In this document: in pieces, positions 32,220 to 40,729 of the stretch
How positions within the stretch are numbered: the stretch's first letter is position 1
Layout of the letters: each line of letters begins with the position of its first letter
NCBI RefSeq assembly: GCF_900094925.1
Contig: NZ_FMAY01000006.1
Span: 1 to 64,000 of the forward strand
Origin: Kosakonia oryzendophytica
GTDB taxonomy: Bacteria > Pseudomonadota > Gammaproteobacteria > Enterobacterales > Enterobacteriaceae
Direction of reading: 5' to 3'
DNA: 64,000 nt
Notes under the pieces: generated by a model
What the model was told of the DNA's origin: nothing
The model's input: the letters and a program-made list of their open reading frames with translations, nothing else
The model's database searches: none
Translations under genes and position numbers: made by a program

Positions 32220-33314
32220 TCAGGCGCTGCGCAACTGACGATACTGCTGGCAAATAGTTTCTACGCCGAATTTTTCCAGCGCGGATGCTTCTATTACAGG
32301 CGGGTTATGGTAAATGCTTTGCATTGTTTGAGCCAGCGCTCTGCTGTTCAGCTCCGCCAGACCCGCCGCCAGCGCACCGGTGAGGATCTCGCTCACGCCG
32401 CCCGGGCAGCGAGTGCTGACGACCGGTGTGTTGAGCAATAATGCTTCTACAATGACATTGCCGAAACCCTCGCTGTCTGAGCTGAGCACCAGCATTTTTG
32501 CGTGCTTGATCCAGGGAAGCGGGTTGGGCTGAAAGCCTTTAAATATTACCCTGTTACCAACGCCCGATGCAGCGGCTAACTGACGTAACCGCTGCTCTTG
32601 CTGCGGAGTACCCTGCCCCAGCAACACCAACGGCGCCTGGATGCCGCTTTGTGCATACGCCTCAATCAGGCGATCGTGCCGTTTGGCCGGATGGAAACGC
32701 CCTACGTGAATGATATAGTCCGTGCCCGCCATTTCGCATGGCGCTTCTGCTCCTGCCCGTAGTGCGGCAATATCGAATGGGTTATATATGGTTTTCAGTT
32801 GGGCTGGTGTCAGCGCAAACTGCTCGACCAGATCCTTACCCACGGCTTCTGAAACAGCAACGATATTACGGTTCTGGTACACCCGTTTAATTTTCTGCTG
32901 TTTAAGCCAGCGGTCAAAACCGGTGCGATGGCCGAGGTAGGATGTCGAAAACATGCCATGCAGGCAGAACCACAGGTTATGATTTTTCAACGCCTGGCTA
33001 CGGAAAACTATCCGATCGGTTTTATGTAGATTCGACAGTACCAGATCAAAATGCCCCGTTTTTTCGGCAAGATGAATGGTCTTATCCAATTGCCGTGCCC
33101 GGCGGCTCAATTCCGTTAATTTACGCCAGGGTTTACGACAATGATCGGTAATAACCTGGTAATGTAATCCCTCCGGAAGCGGGTATTCACAGACATCGCG
33201 TAGCGAAAAGAGCGAAACATGTTCGCCCTCGCGCAATAACTGTTCCGCCAGCGTAAGCACCACTTTCTCTGCGCCGCCGCCAGGCAGTCCATCAATAATA
33301 AATAGAATGCGCAT
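32220..33314 (-). CDS. wabH: LPS core GT4 glycosyltransferase WabH-type
   Basis: This 364-residue GT4 enzyme resembles Klebsiella WabH, which adds GlcNAc to the galacturonic acid placed by WabG. Features are the N-terminal ILFIIDGLPGGGAEKVVLTL, the HVGRFHPAKRHDRLIEAY donor-domain loop and the SSDSEGFGNVIVEALLLNTP motif with the two conserved glutamates. The start at 33314 follows the wabG stop by two bases; a 21-residue extension is rejected. A matching deacetylase (WabN-like) lies on the other strand just beyond waaQ, which supports a GlcN-containing core. Confidence 0.8.
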   Translation of the reverse strand: MRILFIIDGLPGGGAEKVVLTLAEQLLREGEHVSLFSLRDVCEYPLPEGLHYQVITDHCRKPWRKLTELSRRARQLDKTIHLAEKTGHFDLVLSNLHKTDRIVFRSQALKNHNLWFCLHGMFSTSYLGHRTGFDRWLKQQKIKRVYQNRNIVAVSEAVGKDLVEQFALTPAQLKTIYNPFDIAALRAGAEAPCEMAGTDYIIHVGRFHPAKRHDRLIEAYAQSGIQAPLVLLGQGTPQQEQRLRQLAAASGVGNRVIFKGFQPNPLPWIKHAKMLVLSSDSEGFGNVIVEALLLNTPVVSTRCPGGVSEILTGALAAGLAELNSRALAQTMQSIYHNPPVIEASALEKFGVETICQQYRQLRSA

Positions 33315-33316
33315 GA

Positions 33317-34444
33317 TTATTTCACCAGGTGTTGATAGAGGGAAAGCAGTTGTGCGGATAAGTTTTCGTTGGTGCACTGCATAATACGCGACCGGGCGTT
33401 TTCGCCTTCGGCTGAGTTGAGCGCGCGCGTGGGTAAGGCCATTACGGCGTCCTGCAAACGACGGATATCCAGCGCATCGCAGACGTATCCGTTTCGCCCT
33501 TGCTCAATAAATTCCGCACCGCCGCAACCGTGTGTGGTGATCACCGGTAGCCCGCAGGCCATTGCTTCAAGAATCACATTCGGAAAGGGATCGTACAGCG
33601 TGGGCAGCAGTAAGCCATCGGCCATTTGGTAAAAGGGCAGCGTCTCCGGTTGCATACCAAAAAAGTGCACGCGCTCGGCGCACTTTAGCGTTTGTGCCAG
33701 CGTCTGATAGCGTTTCTGATCTTTATCTTTACCAACGACCAAAAGATGGCAGGTTGTGGGCGCAACCGCACGGATTGCCGCATCCAGCCCTTTTCGCTCA
33801 AACCCGGAACCGACATAAACAAAGCAGGTGGCCTCAACCGGAATTCGCCATTGCTCACGTAGCTGTATAAGGGTGTTGGCATCCGGTGGGGTGAAATGGC
33901 GGTGATCGACAGCATTATAAATCACATGGATCTTGTCCGCCGGGAAGGCGAAATCTTCGATGATCTCTTGTTTCACCATTTCTGCGTTGCAGATGACGGC
34001 ACGCAGACTGGGATGCTGATACATCTCTTTTTCCGCCTGCATCACATAGCGGTGATAGCGGTCGGCAAACAGAAAGCGCTTTTTCCAGCCAGGGATTATG
34101 CGCGACCGTTGTAACAGCCAGCGGCGGTGCACCCCGTCTCCTGCCCGGTATAAGTCACAGCCGGCAATGCGTTCGTGACTCTGTACTAAGTCAAAGTGTT
34201 CGCGTTGCCATAAATCGCGAGCGGCGAGAGCGAAACCGCGCTCGCGGCTGATCCGTCCCCATTTTTTCGGATCGCAAATGTGAATGCGCCAGTCCGGTTT
34301 GACCGGGCCTTGCCATTCGCGAGTAATGACGTTGAGCTCAAGGTTGCTGTTATCCAGCGCTTCCAGCGCGCGGGATACAAAGCGTTCAGCGCCGCCATCG
34401 GGGCGGTATTTTTGCCTGACCAGCGCCAGTCGGAACGTACTCAT
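33317..34444 (-). CDS. wabG: LPS core galacturonosyltransferase WabG
   Basis: The 375-residue GT4 enzyme closely matches WabG of Klebsiella pneumoniae, which adds alpha-1,3-GalA to heptose II. The match covers FRLALVRQKYRPDGGAERFV, VITREWQGPVKPDW, SHERIAGCDLYRAGDGVHRR and LLLPTLYDPFPNVILEAMAC. GalA from WabG supplies negative charge to a core that lacks heptose phosphates in Klebsiella. The start at 34444 overlaps the waaQ stop by four bases (ATGA), giving coupled translation in a waaQ-wabG-wabH order. Confidence 0.9.
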   Translation of the reverse strand: MSTFRLALVRQKYRPDGGAERFVSRALEALDNSNLELNVITREWQGPVKPDWRIHICDPKKWGRISRERGFALAARDLWQREHFDLVQSHERIAGCDLYRAGDGVHRRWLLQRSRIIPGWKKRFLFADRYHRYVMQAEKEMYQHPSLRAVICNAEMVKQEIIEDFAFPADKIHVIYNAVDHRHFTPPDANTLIQLREQWRIPVEATCFVYVGSGFERKGLDAAIRAVAPTTCHLLVVGKDKDQKRYQTLAQTLKCAERVHFFGMQPETLPFYQMADGLLLPTLYDPFPNVILEAMACGLPVITTHGCGGAEFIEQGRNGYVCDALDIRRLQDAVMALPTRALNSAEGENARSRIMQCTNENLSAQLLSLYQHLVK

Positions 34445-35517
34445 GCCAGTAACCTTTTCGCTGCGCTAATCACTGCATCTACGGGGATCGCGTCCAGATA
34501 ACGCTCGTCGGTGTGCGTGTCGATATCGTCCGGATCGGGGAGCGGGCCGTAATCTCCAGCCCAAATGACTTCACCTTTCGCCTGCCAGGGACGCCAGAAA
34601 ACCAGTTTCGAAGGGCCGAACAGCGCCACAAGCGGCGTACCAAGCGCCGCAGCCATATGCATGGGTACGGAATCCACACCGATAAACAACCGCGCATGGT
34701 CGATCAATGCTGCAAGCTGGCGTAATGTGAGTTGCCCGGCCAGAGAGTGGAATTGTGCATCGGGACAGCCGGCAATAATGGTTTCGACCATTTTTTTCTC
34801 TTTTGCATCGGGGCCGGACGTCAGCACGATTTTGTGACCCGCAGCGGAGAGCGCATCCATGACTGCGCTGATATTGCCCTCACGCCAGCATTTATAGAAC
34901 CAGCGTGAAGTGGGTTGGATAACCACATAACTTTCCTGAAAATCTGGCGGCAAAAGCGACCGGCATACTTGCCAGTCCTGATCGGTGTAACTCATTTTCG
35001 CCGGGACGTCATGGACGGCCTCGCCGATGGCGCTCAGGATGGAAAGATTCTGCTCAACGGTGTGCTGTGTGTTGTGAGCCTGAGTGGAGGCCAAATCAGT
35101 GTGACAGAATGCCCAGAAAGGATGACGACGTTTAGGGAACGCAAAACCAACGCGCTTTCTGGCGCCGGTAAGGCGCGTACAGATGGCGCTGCGCCATTGA
35201 TCGGCGAGGTTTAGCACTAAGTCGTACTTCTGCTTGCGCAGCGTGCAAAGTAGCCCGGCTTCCATTTTGAGTTGATGAAGCACCCCCTGCTTTTTCCATT
35301 TGCGATCGATGCCATAAATACTGTGAATATCCGGATTGGCGGACAGCATTTCCCGTGTCTCTTCATAGAGCAGAACATCGATCTGCGCGGTCGGAAAGCG
35401 TTGCCTGAGAGCCAGAATCAGCGGGGTGGTTAATAACATATCGCCATGATGGCGCAGTTTTATAACCAGTATTCGCGCGGGCGCAGTAGGCTCAGGAAGT
35501 CGGGTGTCGGACGTCAT
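34441..35517 (-). CDS. waaQ: LPS heptosyltransferase III WaaQ
   Basis: WaaQ, a GT9 enzyme of 358 residues here, adds heptose III to heptose II of the inner core. It has ILVIKLRHHGDMLLTTPLI at the N-terminus, VIQPTSRWFYKCW in the donor domain and FIGVDSVPMHMAAALGTPLV, all typical of WaaQ. The start at 35517 has AAGAAG six bases upstream. It is the first gene of the minus-strand core operon ending in coaD and is divergent from wabN across 111 bases. Confidence 0.92.
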   Translation of the reverse strand: MTSDTRLPEPTAPARILVIKLRHHGDMLLTTPLILALRQRFPTAQIDVLLYEETREMLSANPDIHSIYGIDRKWKKQGVLHQLKMEAGLLCTLRKQKYDLVLNLADQWRSAICTRLTGARKRVGFAFPKRRHPFWAFCHTDLASTQAHNTQHTVEQNLSILSAIGEAVHDVPAKMSYTDQDWQVCRSLLPPDFQESYVVIQPTSRWFYKCWREGNISAVMDALSAAGHKIVLTSGPDAKEKKMVETIIAGCPDAQFHSLAGQLTLRQLAALIDHARLFIGVDSVPMHMAAALGTPLVALFGPSKLVFWRPWQAKGEVIWAGDYGPLPDPDDIDTHTDERYLDAIPVDAVISAAKRLLA

Positions 35518-35628
35518 AAAGTCTTCTTCATCACATTACAGGCTTGTGATTCTAGGTTATCAGACTGATTGAGAGAAGCATTGTATTGCTCTACCATGGC
35601 GCCACATACCTGTCCTGAGGAAAACACT

Positions 35629-36591
35629 GTGCACAAACCTGCATTTCTTATCACCATCGATACTGAGGGAGATAACCTCTGGCAGAAGCACGACAGTATC
35701 ACGACTGAAAATGCGAAGTACTTGCCGCGTTTTCAGCAGCTTTGTGAAAAATATGGTTTCAAACCCGTATATCTCACCAACTATGAGATGGCCATTGACC
35801 CTGCCTACATTGAATTTGCAAAAGATGTGATTGCCAGAGGAACGGCGGAAATCGGTATGCATCTTCATGCGTGGAACAGCCCGCCGACGGCACCGTTAAC
35901 CGATGATGACTGGCGTTATAAGCCTTACCTGATTGAGTATTCTGATGCGGTAATGCGCGACAAAGTCAGCTATATGACGCAACTGCTGGAAGAGACCTTC
36001 CAGACGAAAATGGTCAGTCACCGTGCGGGACGTTGGGCATTTGATGAGCGTTATGCGCGCTTATTGTTGGAGCATGGCTATCAGGTGGATTGCTCGGTGA
36101 CACCGAAAGTGAACTGGCAACCGGCGAAAGGCGCGCCACATGGTATGGGTGGTACCGATTATCGCGATTTCCCTCAACGCGCCTATTTTCTGGATGAGAA
36201 CGATATCCGCCGTGAAGGGAACTCTTCTCTGCTGGAAGTGCCAATGAGCATCCAGCATAAGCATTCGGCGCTGATGAATAGCATCAAGCAGGGTTACGAT
36301 CGCCTGCGCGGGAAGGTGCGTAGCCCGTCAGTACACTGGCTGCGCCCTATGGGTGGCAATAACGACACCATGAAGCGTGTGGTTGAGCAGACGCTGTCGC
36401 AGGGTAATGATTATGTTGAGTATATGCTGCACTCGTCCGAGTATATGCCTGGCGGCAGTCCCACTTTTAAAAACGAGCACGATATTGAGCGTTTATATGA
36501 GGATCTGGACGCGTTCTTCGCCTGGCTGGCACCTAAAACGCAGGGCATGACGCTTGCGGAATATTATCAATATAAAGTCGCCGAGAAATAA
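35629..36591 (+). CDS. wabN: Polysaccharide deacetylase-like LPS core protein (WabN-type)
   Basis: The protein begins HKPAFLITIDTEGDNLWQ, with the TIDTEGD motif of polysaccharide deacetylases (first metal Asp), and has EIGMHLHAW (metal His pair) and SHRAGRWAF. A GTG at 35629 with GAGGA seven bases upstream gives 320 residues and a natural family start; ATGs at 35569 and 35596 add only non-homologous residues. In Klebsiella, WabN deacetylates core GlcNAc to GlcN after WabH, and the gene sits in the same locus, so I assign that role from family and context. It starts a two-gene plus-strand unit with the GT9 gene. Confidence 0.78.
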   Translation: MHKPAFLITIDTEGDNLWQKHDSITTENAKYLPRFQQLCEKYGFKPVYLTNYEMAIDPAYIEFAKDVIARGTAEIGMHLHAWNSPPTAPLTDDDWRYKPYLIEYSDAVMRDKVSYMTQLLEETFQTKMVSHRAGRWAFDERYARLLLEHGYQVDCSVTPKVNWQPAKGAPHGMGGTDYRDFPQRAYFLDENDIRREGNSSLLEVPMSIQHKHSALMNSIKQGYDRLRGKVRSPSVHWLRPMGGNNDTMKRVVEQTLSQGNDYVEYMLHSSEYMPGGSPTFKNEHDIERLYEDLDAFFAWLAPKTQGMTLAEYYQYKVAEK

Positions 36592-36615
36592 GCGTTTATC
36601 GATGAGTTATGCACA

Positions 36616-37680
36616 ATGAACATGATTAAAAAGTTGACGCGCCGGAAGAACGCTTTTTTTCGCTCTATCAAGCTCCATTTAATCAATCGGCGCTACCGCC
36701 ATAAAGCCGCGCGGGAGGCCTTTCAGCCTCATCGCATCAAGAACGTATTGCTCCTGAGGCTGGATGACAAAATTGGCGATATGGTCATCACCACCGGATG
36801 CGCCAAGGCGCTGGCCGAAAAGGGGTACCGGGTTTCGGTGCTCACTGGCCCGTTGTGCAAACAGATCCTGAGTGGCTCTGAGTACCTGGAGAATATTCAC
36901 CTTCATCGCCCGCGCATGGCGCTTGACGAATTGAAATCTGTGCAGTTTGATGCGGTTATCGATTTTGACGATGTGGTGTCCTATGAGCGTTTTAAACTGC
37001 ATGCCGATCTCGGTGTGCCGTGTGTCATTGGTTTTAACAAAGATAGCTATAAGCTGTTTGACCAGTCGATCCCTTTTTTCGACGAAAACAAACATGTGAC
37101 CGAGCGTTACAAAGCCGTACTCAACCTGTTTGGTATCGCCGATGCGCACTACCACTACCATGTTCCGTTTAATCAACAGGAACACGATAAGTTGCGACGT
37201 TTGTTGGGGGATAAAACAGACGATACGCGCTACGTCGCGATCAATCCCTTCACCGGATCGGAAGATAAAGATTTCAGTCGCGAGCAGGTGGTGGAACTCA
37301 TTGACGCGCTACATTCGCTGCCTTTTCCTGTAACCGTCATCATGATTGGGCAGAGCGCGAAGATAGCCAGCCTGGCGCTGGAAAATGTGATCGTGGTGGA
37401 GAACAGTACCATTAACTCCGCTGTGGAGATCGTTCGCTGTAGCGATTTGGTGATCACGCCGGATACCTCCATTGTGCATATTTCCCGCGCTCTGGATAAG
37501 CCGCTGATTGCGGTTTATAACAAACGGAAGCTGAAAGACACCGGTTTGCCAGGCTATAAAATTTGGGCACCCAACTACGCAAAGGCCCAGCAGATCATCT
37601 GTGACACGGATTTTATCTCTGCGATGCCTGTTAACGATTTAGTTAAGGCGGTGAAGCAGCGGCTGTCTGACTTGCAATAA
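36616..37680 (+). CDS. GT9 (heptosyltransferase-like) core glycosyltransferase
   Basis: This 354-residue protein is a GT9 family enzyme, related to heptosyltransferases. It has NVLLLRLDDKIGDMVITTG near residue 42 (the usual GD motif), VAINPFTGSEDKDFSREQV and SDLVITPDTSIVHISRAL. The first 40 residues are unusually basic (KKLTRRKNAFFRSIKLHLINRRYRHK) and may bind the inner membrane. It lies 24 bases after wabN and ends at a bidirectional terminator. It probably adds an outer-core sugar, perhaps heptose; donor and acceptor are not evident. I know of no firm symbol. Confidence 0.75.
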   Translation: MNMIKKLTRRKNAFFRSIKLHLINRRYRHKAAREAFQPHRIKNVLLLRLDDKIGDMVITTGCAKALAEKGYRVSVLTGPLCKQILSGSEYLENIHLHRPRMALDELKSVQFDAVIDFDDVVSYERFKLHADLGVPCVIGFNKDSYKLFDQSIPFFDENKHVTERYKAVLNLFGIADAHYHYHVPFNQQEHDKLRRLLGDKTDDTRYVAINPFTGSEDKDFSREQVVELIDALHSLPFPVTVIMIGQSAKIASLALENVIVVENSTINSAVEIVRCSDLVITPDTSIVHISRALDKPLIAVYNKRKLKDTGLPGYKIWAPNYAKAQQIICDTDFISAMPVNDLVKAVKQRLSDLQ

Positions 37681-37705
37681 AAAAAGCCCTGATGGGCCTT
37701 TTTTA
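37681..37705. terminator. Bidirectional terminator between GT9 gene and waaL
   Basis: AAAAAGCCC and GGGCCTTTTTT flank a four-base loop, with A and T runs on both sides. It serves the plus-strand wabN unit and overlaps the last codon of waaL on the minus strand. Confidence 0.88.
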
Positions 37706-38872
37706 TGATTGTTTTTTCAAACTTCTGCTGATGACAAGGCCGAGGGGCAACCAGAAGAGCACCCAGGATTCGCGCGGGTTGTTGATAATGAACATTCCCT
37801 GTGAAGACATAAAAATCAGCGCATAAATAAACAGGGCGACATCATAGCGATTATTTTCGCGGAATTTTTTCAGTGCCCGCCACATGCCTGAGCAGATCAC
37901 TGCCATAAGCAGCGTAAATCCAACAATACCGCCTTTTAACAATGCTCCCAGATAAATACTGTGGGTGGTTGTGATGTGCTCACCACTGTAGTTGATGAAA
38001 TCAAGCTGGTAATCGAAGCCGCGTCCCAACCAGGGATGGCCAGAAAGCTCTTCCAGGGTATGGTGCCAGATACTCAGACGTAAACCGCTTTGCGTTCCCA
38101 ACACTTCAAACCGTTCCATTAGCATGGCGCCTACCGGTGTTAACACCGCCATTGCTAATAAAATAAGAGCAATAATAAGACTGATAGTGATATTTCTGCG
38201 CGTTAATACACTTCGGTGCAGCGTAAAAATAAACGCAATAAGCAGGGCCAGAATAGGGCCACGGCTTTGGGTGATGATCATCATAATAAGCATGATGATG
38301 ATAGGGATATAATAAAATTGCTGCCCTTTTTCTTTCAGCAACATGCAGGAGAGCAAGATCCCAATACCGCAATAACCCGCTAAATCAATAACATTCTGCG
38401 GGCCCGGATTGGAAAGCGAAACCTGGCGTAAGTTCGCCACTAACGAATAATCCGTCGCCAGCGTATAAACCGACAATACGGTAACACCGGCAACAATGCT
38501 GGCCAGTGCAATATGCCGGGTTTTCGGTTCTTCCAGCAGCGTCGTCAGGAGCAGTAGGTAGACCACAATATAGAGAGTATGCGTCAGCACTGATCCCAGG
38601 TTGTAAAGCGTGTTACCCCAAATATTGGTTGCAGCATAATACACTCCCATCAATGCGACCAAAATGAAGGTTAGTCGCTTTTTTTTCGTTTTTTCAACAA
38701 ATTGAAGAAAATTCTCTTTGTAGAACAGTGAAAAAATAAACAGCGCGAAAGAGATATGGAAGAGATTATTCGTCCTGGTGGACATACAGAAAATAGCGCT
38801 AAAAAATAAAAACAGTGGAAACACGAAAGCATATGCTTTGCGCGATGTCTCACTAAAGGTCAAAATATTCAT
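37703..38872 (-). CDS. waaL: O-antigen ligase WaaL
   Basis: The 389-residue protein has about twelve membrane helices and the large periplasmic loop expected of WaaL/Wzy-C family ligases (GLRLSIWHHTLEELSGHPWLGRG-type loop at about residues 265-290, with TTHSIYLGALLKGG after it). It joins O-antigen from undecaprenyl diphosphate to the lipid A core at the periplasmic face. The start at 38872 (MNILTFSETSRKAYAF) overlaps the end of the WaaZ-like gene by 20 bases. GC content is lower than in neighbours, which is common for this variable gene. Confidence 0.88.
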   Translation of the reverse strand: MNILTFSETSRKAYAFVFPLFLFFSAIFCMSTRTNNLFHISFALFIFSLFYKENFLQFVEKTKKKRLTFILVALMGVYYAATNIWGNTLYNLGSVLTHTLYIVVYLLLLTTLLEEPKTRHIALASIVAGVTVLSVYTLATDYSLVANLRQVSLSNPGPQNVIDLAGYCGIGILLSCMLLKEKGQQFYYIPIIIMLIMMIITQSRGPILALLIAFIFTLHRSVLTRRNITISLIIALILLAMAVLTPVGAMLMERFEVLGTQSGLRLSIWHHTLEELSGHPWLGRGFDYQLDFINYSGEHITTTHSIYLGALLKGGIVGFTLLMAVICSGMWRALKKFRENNRYDVALFIYALIFMSSQGMFIINNPRESWVLFWLPLGLVISRSLKKQS

Positions 38873-39758
38873 CAAACGCAACCTTGTGGAATATTGTGTC
38901 AGGAATAGCACTTTCCGGAGAAAGATTTACAATTTCTATGTGGTTCTTTTTCATCACCGTTGCCGCATGTGCAAAGGATGGCATTACAACGTTATCAACC
39001 TTTTCCTCGAGATAGGAAGGAAGCTTGCTGTCTGATGTTTCATAAAATCTCGGCTGGTTAAAATTACTCATATCCAGACCCGTGATAACAATCCTGTTAA
39101 ACCCAAGATAGAAGAGAATTTGTAACGCCCAATACGCTACCGTACCTGCGTCGAATATCCCGTGGCGAATATCGGTACTGAAACAGATATCCTGGCGGGT
39201 TTCGCAAAAAGATGCGGTGGGAACAGATTTGTACGTTTCCCATTTCAACGCATCGGCCACCTTCGGCTGATAGATTTTGTAGCAGGCATCCTCAATTAAG
39301 GCTAAACGGCAGCGCAAATCTGCTGCATGGCGATCCAGTATTTTCGCAATCCCATGCATGGTGGTGAATAAGAGGATGTTGGGATCAGCAATGACTGAGC
39401 GGATGACATCCTGTCGGCGGTCAAAAAACTCCATATCCACAATCACATACAGTGAAAATGTGACCTTACCAGAAAGGAACCAGGCGCCATTGACTCCCAT
39501 AACAGGGATGGTACGCGGCAGTTTGCTGAAATCGATAGACTGAGTTGAAGGTCCGGTTGCCGTGAGCAACACTGTGCCTTCGGCGCTGTCTTTAAGCGCG
39601 CTGAGGTTCACAATAGCCACCTCGCGCCCTTTGTAGCGCAAACGTGCGATTTCACCGGTGTCCGCTCTTTCAATTTGAGTATATGGCCAGAGACTTTCGT
39701 TATGCCGGAAGGTACGTGGACGCGTGTATCGGTATATTTGTTTAAAGAGTGAACCCAT
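38853..39758 (-). CDS. waaZ: WaaZ-like LPS core (Kdo III transferase family) protein
   Basis: This 301-residue protein follows the pattern of E. coli WaaZ, which is needed for addition of a third Kdo to the inner core. Matching landmarks are ESLWPYTQIER near residue 21, TGPSTQSIDF, MGVNGAWFL, LLFTTMHG, GTVAYWALQILFYL and the strong ITGLDMSNFNQPRFYET with a late NLSPESAIPD. The protein is a little longer than WaaZ of K-12. Its start shares a base with the waaC stop (TAATG) and its end overlaps waaL, so it is in the hldD-waaF-waaC operon. The symbol is by similarity; the transferred sugar is not proven. Confidence 0.72.
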   Translation of the reverse strand: MGSLFKQIYRYTRPRTFRHNESLWPYTQIERADTGEIARLRYKGREVAIVNLSALKDSAEGTVLLTATGPSTQSIDFSKLPRTIPVMGVNGAWFLSGKVTFSLYVIVDMEFFDRRQDVIRSVIADPNILLFTTMHGIAKILDRHAADLRCRLALIEDACYKIYQPKVADALKWETYKSVPTASFCETRQDICFSTDIRHGIFDAGTVAYWALQILFYLGFNRIVITGLDMSNFNQPRFYETSDSKLPSYLEEKVDNVVMPSFAHAATVMKKNHIEIVNLSPESAIPDTIFHKVAFDEYFDL

Positions 39759-40726
39759 TAATCTGATACCTGTGTCTTAATCAAGGCGAAAACTTTCTCT
39801 GGCGGAATGTTCTCCATCGCGTTCCCGCTGTCAGGCAAAACAGTATGTTGGTTTTTACCATAACCGCCAATCAACCCCGGGTCAGTAGGGCCGTACAGTG
39901 TCAGGTTGGGCCGACCCAGAGCCGCCGTAAGATGGCTTAACCCTGTATCCACTGATACCACAAACCGTGCTCCTGCGAGTTCTCTCGCAACATTTTCAAG
40001 GCTCATGCGCGGCAGGACTTCAACAAAGTCTAACCCCTCGGCCAGCCGTTTGGCCCTTTCTTCCTCATGGGGAGCCCCCCAGGGTAATTTGATGTGCAAT
40101 CCGCTGTCAGCCAGCAGAGAGAGCAGGGTACGCCAGTGGGTTTCCGGCCAGTGTTTATCGTCGCGGGTCGTAGCGTGTAAAAAGACAGCGTAAGGCGATC
40201 GTGCGGCGTTCCCGACGGCAAAATGCTGCGCAATCGCGTAATCGCCCTGCGTCTGTGGTTTGGCGTAACCGAGGCTTTTCGCAAACAGCTCACGGGTGCG
40301 CTCCACCGCGTGCTGTTGCCTGGCAATATGGTGGCGACGATTGTAGAACAGGCTTGCCAACGGCTCACGCGCGGTTTGCCAGTCCATGCCGTGTTTGATG
40401 CCCCGCGCCAGCCTTGTGACCAGTGCGGCGCTTTTTACCAGCCCCTGGGCATCGATGATCGCATCATAGTGTTGCTGTTGCACGGCCTCACGGAACGCTT
40501 TGCGCTCCGATTTGACCGGTGCGGAAAACCAGGCTTTGCGCCAGCGGCGAATCGCCACGGGGATCACCCGTTCAACGGCGGTATGCCAGGTCGGAATTTG
40601 AGCAAACCCCTCTTCCACCACCCAATCAAAACGAATGCCGGGTATCGCCTGCATAGCATCGGTCAGCGCGGGCAAAGTATGCAGCACATCTCCCATTGAG
40701 GAGGTTTTAACGATCAGTACCCGCAT
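39758..40726 (-). CDS. waaC: LPS heptosyltransferase I WaaC
   Basis: WaaC adds the first L-glycero-D-manno-heptose to Kdo. The 322-residue GT9 enzyme starts MRVLIVKTSSMGDVLHTLPA and has FLHATTRDDKHWPETHW and FVVSVDTGLSHLTAALGRP, as in E. coli (319 residues). It follows waaF by three bases in the hldD-waaF-waaC order common to enterics. Confidence 0.96.
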   Translation of the reverse strand: MRVLIVKTSSMGDVLHTLPALTDAMQAIPGIRFDWVVEEGFAQIPTWHTAVERVIPVAIRRWRKAWFSAPVKSERKAFREAVQQQHYDAIIDAQGLVKSAALVTRLARGIKHGMDWQTAREPLASLFYNRRHHIARQQHAVERTRELFAKSLGYAKPQTQGDYAIAQHFAVGNAARSPYAVFLHATTRDDKHWPETHWRTLLSLLADSGLHIKLPWGAPHEEERAKRLAEGLDFVEVLPRMSLENVARELAGARFVVSVDTGLSHLTAALGRPNLTLYGPTDPGLIGGYGKNQHTVLPDSGNAMENIPPEKVFALIKTQVSD

Positions 40727-40729
40727 TGG

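Noticed and set aside
35518-35628. RfaH ops/JUMPstart element before waaQ
   Set aside because: On the minus strand I see only GGTAG within GCCATGGTAGAG, not the GGCGGTAG core; insufficient to call.
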